Origin: Planctomycetota bacterium
GTDB taxonomy: Bacteria; Planctomycetota; J058; JAJDCQ01
Assembly: GCA_029260755.1 (NCBI GenBank)
Contig: JAJDCQ010000102.1
Coordinates: forward strand, 1-64,000
DNA length: 64,000 nucleotides
Direction: 5' to 3'
Part shown: one piece after another, positions 61,656-64,000 of the stretch
How positions within the stretch are numbered: the stretch's first letter is position 1
Layout: each line of letters begins with the position of its first letter
Program-made: the position numbers and the translations under genes
Notes under the pieces: model-generated
What the model was told of the DNA's origin: nothing
The model's database searches: none
Seen by the model: only the letters and a program-made list of their open reading frames with translations

Positions 61656-64000
61656 GTGCTCTTCAACCTCTTCCCACCGAGCGAGGACCCCTCCCGTCGC
61701 ATCCCCACCGAGGATCCCTGGCACGAGCATCTGGCTGCAGCCCGGGTGGCCGGCCTTCAGGGACGGCTCGCCGGAGTCCGCAAGGAGCTCCGGGCACTCC
61801 AGAAGCTCCCCCAGGCGGGCGACGGTCCACTGAAGACGCTCGTCGAGCTCGAGAGCGCGCGGCACCCAGCCAGCCCGCGGCGGCTCGGAGAGGCGCTCGC
61901 CGCCGCTCGCGGGCGCCCCGGGCTCCGGTGGACGACGGTGGCCGCGGCCGTCGCCCTCAGCGAGCAGCAGCTCCAAGTGATCCGGGGCTTCTCGTCGGAG
62001 GAGGTTCTCGCGTCGGCGCCGGCGGCGATGGTCCCGAATCGGCTCGACGCGGTCGCGGAGCTCGGACCGGAGCACCCGGCCGTCGGGCTGGTGGAGCACC
62101 AGCTCGCCCAGTGCCGGCAGTACCTCGGCGACCTCGACGCGGCGCTCGGCCACCTCGAGCGGGCGCACGCCTGCTTCGCCGCCCTCGGCACGGCGTTCCA
62201 GCACGAGACCTCGGAGGTGCTCCTGACCTGGGGCAACATCCTCCTCGAGCTCGGCCACCTCGGCCTCGCCGAGGGACTCCTCCGCGAGGCGCTTGCCCTC
62301 AAGGGGCTCCAGGATGGAGAGCTGACCGGCGGCATCGCGGTCGGACGAGGCGGGCGCCGCGTGCCCGACGTGCCGGGAATCGCCAAGGGCCTCGGCGTCC
62401 TCGGCAAGCTCCACCGGCGGCAGGGGCGGATCGACGATGCCCTCACCTGCTACACCGAGGACGCACGCTACGCCTCCCGCCCGCGCGATGTCGGCGTCGT
62501 GACGAACCGCATCGGCGAGCTCTACCTCGAGGCGGGGGCGTTCGACCTCGCCCTCCGGTCGTTCACGCGGAACGCCGCGGCGCCCGAGCGCGGTCCGCTC
62601 AACACGGCGCACGCCCTCCTCGGGGCGGCTCGGGCGCGCCTCACCCGGAGCATCCCGATCCACTCCCCCCGGAGCTCGGAGACCCCGCGCCAGGTCCGCA
62701 TCCTCCGGGAGGCGCGAGAGCTGGCCCGCGGAGACCTCGCCCGCGCACGAGAGGTCGCGACGAGCCTCCGTGACCCGGGGCGCTCCGACGTAAACCGCCT
62801 CCTCGATGAGATCGCGGGGATCGCGGACGGACACGAGGCGCTCGACCGAGGCGACCTCGAGACGTTCGAGGAGGTCCGCACGCGGCTGCTCCGATCCGCC
62901 GAGCGTTCGGCGGCGAGCGGCGAGCGCGACGATGCGGTCTCGACCCTCTGGGACGTCCTCCGCCTCGAGCTCTGGTCGTGGCGGGGGCACGGCTACGTGC
63001 CCGAGATCTCGTCCGAGGAGACGTGCCGTCGGCTGCTCGACCACCTCGAGCGGCTCGGCTCGCAGGACCGGCTCACCCGACTGCAGGAGTGGGCGGAGCG
63101 CGTCGGCTACGAGGACTTCCAGCGCCTGCTGCTCCAGCGCTACGTGACGCCCGGGAAGCGCAGCCTCGAGACGCGCGAGATGACGATCGTCTTCGGCGAC
63201 ATCCGCGGCTTCTCGGAGTGGGGCAAGAAGCTCGCCCCGGGCGAGGTCGCCGACCTGCTCACCGAGTTCTTCCGCACGATCAACCCGATCATCATCGACC
63301 ACGGCGGGCGGATCCTCCGCTACGAGGGCGACTCGATCCTGGCCGCGTTCAACCTCGACGGAGAGCGCGAAGATCACGCGACCGACGCGGTCCGCGGAGC
63401 GCTCGCGGCAGCCCGGGCGGTCGGACGCTTCGACCGGGTCCGGCGGGGCCAAGACCCGGGCGTCGAGCGGATCCAGCTCCCGATGGGGATCCACACCGGA
63501 GCGACGGCGCTCGCCCACCTCGCGATTCCGGGGCGCCGCGAGGTGACCGTCCACGGAGAGGCGGTCAATGGAGCAGCGAAGCTCCAGAAGGCGATCAAGA
63601 CGCTCCGGGGCCTCCCCGAGCACGCGGACGTGGTCACCGACCTTCTCGTGAGCGGAGAGACGCTCGCGCGGACGAGGGCCGGAGCGTTCCGCCACTTCCG
63701 GATCGACCACCGGCTCCCGAGCTTCCCGGAACTCGAGCCGTTCGCCCTGGCGCCCGCGGTGGACGTTGGCGTCTCGTTCGTCGGCCGAGGCACCGACGTC
63801 ACGCCGTCCTGGGGACGGATCGCCGTCGACGTTGGCAACCGTGCCACGGCCGGCGTGATCGACCATCACCACCGCGATCGCGCGGGGGGCTGCGCGGCCT
63901 CGCTCGTCCTTGGCCATCCGGAGTGGGTGACCGACGCGCTCGAACGGAACGGACATCGCCTTCGCCCCGACGAACTCGAGCTCGTCGTGCATGCCGAGCC
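61656..64000 (+). CDS. TPR - class III nucleotidyl cyclase - DHH-like protein (3' end outside window)
   Basis: At least 781 residues from GTG 61656, still open at the right edge. TPR-like helices (about 80-340) precede the cyclase homology domain (about 500-690). It has VFGDIRGFSEW (metal Asp515), RYEGDSILAAF (metal Asp559) and HGEAVNGAAKLQ, with Asn638 kept and the usual transition-state Arg replaced by Lys642. Beyond it lies VDVGNRATAGVIDHHH (Asp736-His737-His738), resembling motif III of DHH phosphoesterases; too little remains to confirm the domain. It would make cAMP or cGMP, and perhaps also cleave a nucleotide. Divergent from the cytochrome b operon and about 2.6 kb from the cNMP-binding redox fusion. 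Confidence 0.83.
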   Translation, partial: MLFNLFPPSEDPSRRIPTEDPWHEHLAAARVAGLQGRLAGVRKELRALQKLPQAGDGPLKTLVELESARHPASPRRLGEALAAARGRPGLRWTTVAAAVALSEQQLQVIRGFSSEEVLASAPAAMVPNRLDAVAELGPEHPAVGLVEHQLAQCRQYLGDLDAALGHLERAHACFAALGTAFQHETSEVLLTWGNILLELGHLGLAEGLLREALALKGLQDGELTGGIAVGRGGRRVPDVPGIAKGLGVLGKLHRRQGRIDDALTCYTEDARYASRPRDVGVVTNRIGELYLEAGAFDLALRSFTRNAAAPERGPLNTAHALLGAARARLTRSIPIHSPRSSETPRQVRILREARELARGDLARAREVATSLRDPGRSDVNRLLDEIAGIADGHEALDRGDLETFEEVRTRLLRSAERSAASGERDDAVSTLWDVLRLELWSWRGHGYVPEISSEETCRRLLDHLERLGSQDRLTRLQEWAERVGYEDFQRLLLQRYVTPGKRSLETREMTIVFGDIRGFSEWGKKLAPGEVADLLTEFFRTINPIIIDHGGRILRYEGDSILAAFNLDGEREDHATDAVRGALAAARAVGRFDRVRRGQDPGVERIQLPMGIHTGATALAHLAIPGRREVTVHGEAVNGAAKLQKAIKTLRGLPEHADVVTDLLVSGETLARTRAGAFRHFRIDHRLPSFPELEPFALAPAVDVGVSFVGRGTDVTPSWGRIAVDVGNRATAGVIDHHHRDRAGGCAASLVLGHPEWVTDALERNGHRLRPDELELVVHAE

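Overview
The window is very GC-rich, densely packed DNA: no gap between genes exceeds 300 bases, many genes overlap by 4 bases (ATGA/GTGA), and GTG or TTG starts are common. Six Ser/Thr-kinase-like proteins in 64 kb, kinase-propeller fusions, a TPR-CHAT protein, secreted DUF6298/DUF4038-like hydrolases and large multihaem cytochromes point to a GC-rich Planctomycetota-like bacterium. Myxococcota or another deep lineage cannot be excluded. No rRNA, tRNA or CRISPR array was seen.

Layout. 1-334: remnant of a REP-associated (Y1) transposase, a 15-nt tandem repeat and a possible broken gene end. 378-8227: an operon of two ATPases (STAND/AAA type), one fused to a Ser/Thr kinase, divergent from a membrane kinase with a propeller domain. 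8234-12786: RND efflux pump plus adaptor. 12850-20133: secreted glycosidase-like protein, FHA-pseudokinase-DUF4388 protein, Mpo1-like protein, small exported protein, M23/SH3/DPBB cell-wall protein, and a GroES-like protein beside a transposon-type palindrome. 20069-25988: operon of an unknown barrel-like protein, an SDR and an exported TPR-CHAT protein. 26055-33245: lipoprotein, DegT-family aminotransferase, large secreted protein, ApbE-DUF2271 fusion, and a Cys-repeat Tat/lipoprotein. 33497-37781: Gfo/Idh/MocA oxidoreductase plus GH35-like glycosidase, converging on an esterase. 37968-49295: two tandem kinase-propeller paralogues, an SSS transporter with two tiny membrane proteins, and a small kinase. 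49326-51727: M14 carboxypeptidase and a VOC protein.

51907-64000 is the most interesting region. It holds three multihaem c-type cytochromes (5, up to 18 and up to 14 haems), a NuoE-NuoF fusion, an 840-residue protein joining a NuoG-like ferredoxin head, two cyclic-nucleotide-binding domains and a four-cluster DmsB/HybA-like ferredoxin, and a di-haem-b-like membrane protein. A class III nucleotidyl cyclase is transcribed divergently from the membrane protein and carries a DHH-like motif beyond its catalytic domain. The layout suggests an NADH-linked electron-transfer system that could be gated by a cyclic nucleotide made next door. This is inference from gene content and conserved binding residues.

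Several candidate promoters share a form close to TTGNNN-(17/18)-TANNNT, often with GC just before the -10 box. They helped to choose starts at 5093, 37968 and 52647.
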